Assembly (NCBI GenBank): GCA_963721005.1
Contig: CAVRHR010000009.1
Span: forward strand, 177,941-241,940
DNA: 64,000 nucleotides
From: VAZQ01 sp963721005
Lineage (GTDB): Bacteria > Pseudomonadota > Alphaproteobacteria > Rhizobiales > Xanthobacteraceae
Reading direction: 5' to 3'
The translations under genes were made by a program, and so were the position numbers. The stretch's first letter is position 1. Each line of letters opens with the position of its first letter. The notes below the pieces were generated by a model. It was not told the origin of the DNA. It saw only the letters and a program-made list of their open reading frames with translations, and made no database searches. This document shows positions 60,777-64,000 of this stretch, one piece after another.

Positions 60777-61757
60777 TCACTCCACCTTCAGGCCGATGTC
60801 CTTGATCACCTTGCCGTACTTGTCGTAGTCGGCGCGGATGCGGGCCGCGAAGTCGGCCTGGGTGGTGATGTAGGCGTCGCCGGAGCCGGCGGCGGCGAGC
60901 TTGTCCATCACCTGGGGCTCCGCCAGCACCGCGTTCACCTCCTGGCGCAGGCGCGCCACGACCTCCGGGCGCGTGCCGACCGGCGCGAACAGTCCCTGCC
61001 ATAGCGTGACCTCGTAGTCTGGATAGAGCTCCGAGATGGAGGGCAGATCGGGCAGCGCCGGCGAGCGGCGCCGGCCGCTGATGGCGAGCCCGCGCAGCTC
61101 GCCCGATTGAATCAGCGAGGTGACCGAGCCGCCGCCGAACATCACCGCGACGTCGCCGGACATCACTCCGAGCGCGGCCGGGCCACCGCCCTTGTAGGGC
61201 ACATGGGTGAGATCGATATGGGCGGCCTGCTTGAGCATCTCCATGGCGAGGTGATGCTCGCTGCCGTTGCCGATCGAGGCGTAGAACAGCGGCGGCTTGG
61301 CGCGGCCCGCGAAGGCGACGAAATCGCGCAAGTCGCGCGGCCCGAGCTTGGGATTGGCCGCCAGCAAGAGCGCGTTCGACACCAGGCTCGCGACCGGCAG
61401 CAGATCCTTGAGCGGATCGATCGCCATCTTGGCATAGAGATGCGGGTTGATGCCGAACAGCGCGCTCGGCCCCAGCAGCAGGGTGTGGCCATCTGCTGCC
61501 GCACCGGCCGCCAATTCGCCCGCCAGGTTGCCGTTCGAGCCCGGCCGGTTCTCCACCACCACGGGCTGGCCGAGGCGCGTCGACAGCGGCGCCCCCACGG
61601 CACGCGCCACCACATCGGCGGCGCCGCCCGGCGGATACGACACCAGCAGCCTGATCGGGCGGCTCGGAAAGGTCTGGGCCCAGGCCGCCTCGGTAAATAC
61701 CGGGCTCGCGCATGCGACGGCCAGCACCGACAGGGCGAACCGGATCAAGCGGGACAT
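60777..61757 (-). CDS. TctC/Bug-type tripartite transporter substrate-binding protein
   Basis: The 326-residue exported protein has a signal (SVLAVACASPVFTEAAWAQ), then PIRLLVSYPPGGAADVVARA, VVENRPGSNGNLAGELA, HVPYKGGGPAALGVMSGDVA. The ligand is a probable carboxylate. No TctA/TctB genes are adjacent. It is divergent from acs across 184 bp. Confidence 0.88.
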   Translation of the reverse strand: MSRLIRFALSVLAVACASPVFTEAAWAQTFPSRPIRLLVSYPPGGAADVVARAVGAPLSTRLGQPVVVENRPGSNGNLAGELAAGAAADGHTLLLGPSALFGINPHLYAKMAIDPLKDLLPVASLVSNALLLAANPKLGPRDLRDFVAFAGRAKPPLFYASIGNGSEHHLAMEMLKQAAHIDLTHVPYKGGGPAALGVMSGDVAVMFGGGSVTSLIQSGELRGLAISGRRRSPALPDLPSISELYPDYEVTLWQGLFAPVGTRPEVVARLRQEVNAVLAEPQVMDKLAAAGSGDAYITTQADFAARIRADYDKYGKVIKDIGLKVE

Positions 61758-61839
61758 GGCAAAGCCCTCCTTCGGGGCGGCGGAAGTCTAGGGTGAATAT
61801 GCCGCGTTGGAAACCGTAGCCGCATCCGGCGCAACGGCT

Positions 61840-61881
61840 TTGACGCTGGTCAAAGGACCGACGCATAATGCCGCTCATAAT
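61840..61881 (+). promoter_or_regulatory. FixK/FNR-type box with -10 before acs
   Basis: The perfect palindrome TTGACGCTGGTCAA (61840-61853) matches the FNR/FixK2 consensus TTGA-N6-TCAA. A CATAAT at 61876-61881 would put the transcription start near 61888 and the box centre at -41.5, the classical activator position. An overlapping sigma-70-like pair, TTGACG with CATAAT at 61864, is also present. Predicts oxygen- or redox-linked control of acs. Confidence 0.65.
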
Positions 61882-61941
61882 GATTGCGGGCGGCCCGATC
61901 GCTCGCCACGACACCCGGAACGCGGGAACTCGGAGGAAAAC

Positions 61942-63888
<1,947 letters not shown>

Positions 63889-63932
63889 GCGGGGCGGCCC
63901 CATCCGACTTGGGCGTCGCGCCGGCCCCTGGA

Positions 63933-64000
63933 CTTTTCCCGGGCGCAGCGCAGCACCTCTTGGTGGTGCGCTGCAGACCCGGGATCGTTCCGGGCACGGA
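63933..64000. repeat. Three-hairpin palindromic repeat, copy 4 (cut by window end)
   Basis: First 68 bp, same orientation as copy 1 (CTTTTCCCGGGCGCAGCGCA, then CACCTCTTGGTGGTGCGCTG and CCCGGGATCGTTCC). It begins 45 bp after the acs stop. Confidence 0.8.

Overview
This window is GC-rich alphaproteobacterial DNA. It most resembles a soil or rhizosphere member of the Hyphomicrobiales (Nitrobacteraceae/Xanthobacteraceae relatives). The evidence is the hemC-hemD-mitofilin-hemY block facing tsaD-gpsA-EVE, several TctC/Bug and NMT1-type binding proteins, class III adenylate cyclases, a FixK/FNR-type box before acs, and short palindromic intergenic repeats. I assign the group from gene content and order only. 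No rRNA, CRISPR array, plasmid or phage backbone was seen.

Layout. 1-22 kb is orderly and intact: a two-component pair (the kinase is cut by the window start), a large GGDEF-EAL protein, a lytic transglycosylase, an M48 protease, an Abhydrolase_10-type hydrolase, a PQQ alcohol dehydrogenase followed by a small C-terminal-CxxCH cytochrome, MsrB, and a four-gene cell-surface operon (methyltransferase, SMR-like protein, GT2, DUF2304). A GST, two substrate-binding proteins and a SYLF protein follow. 21.8-24.8 kb is a compact cyclic-nucleotide module: cyclase, Crp-like receptor and MBL-fold hydrolase. 25-27 kb has small exported proteins, one with a His-Asp tract, two of which share an upstream element.

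31-51.5 kb is a patchwork accessory region with broken genes, ending at a tRNA-Thr(CGT) gene. tRNA-Thr-like fragments at 31.5 and 42.1 kb, and a weaker one at 51.2 kb, look like old attachment-site scars. Inside are a three-gene unit (HEPN-like protein, unknown protein, tiny Cys-rich protein) lying between a tRNA scar and an IS256-type transposase remnant, a truncated DUF6282 copy, a broken globin, a broken MFS-spermidine synthase fusion, a broken two-repeat secreted protein, a split GGDEF-EAL protein and a truncated pxpC. The HEPN-like unit is the best candidate for an undescribed system.

51.7-64 kb returns to conserved core genes: haem synthesis, tRNA t6A modification, glycerol-3-phosphate dehydrogenase and acetyl-CoA synthetase. 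It carries three copies of a ~128 bp three-hairpin repeat; two of them bracket a GIY-YIG gene. All apparent single-base frameshifts fall between 23 and 45 kb, and the tRNA carries an extra T-loop base. Either this half of the window is decaying or the assembly has unpolished indels; raw reads would decide.
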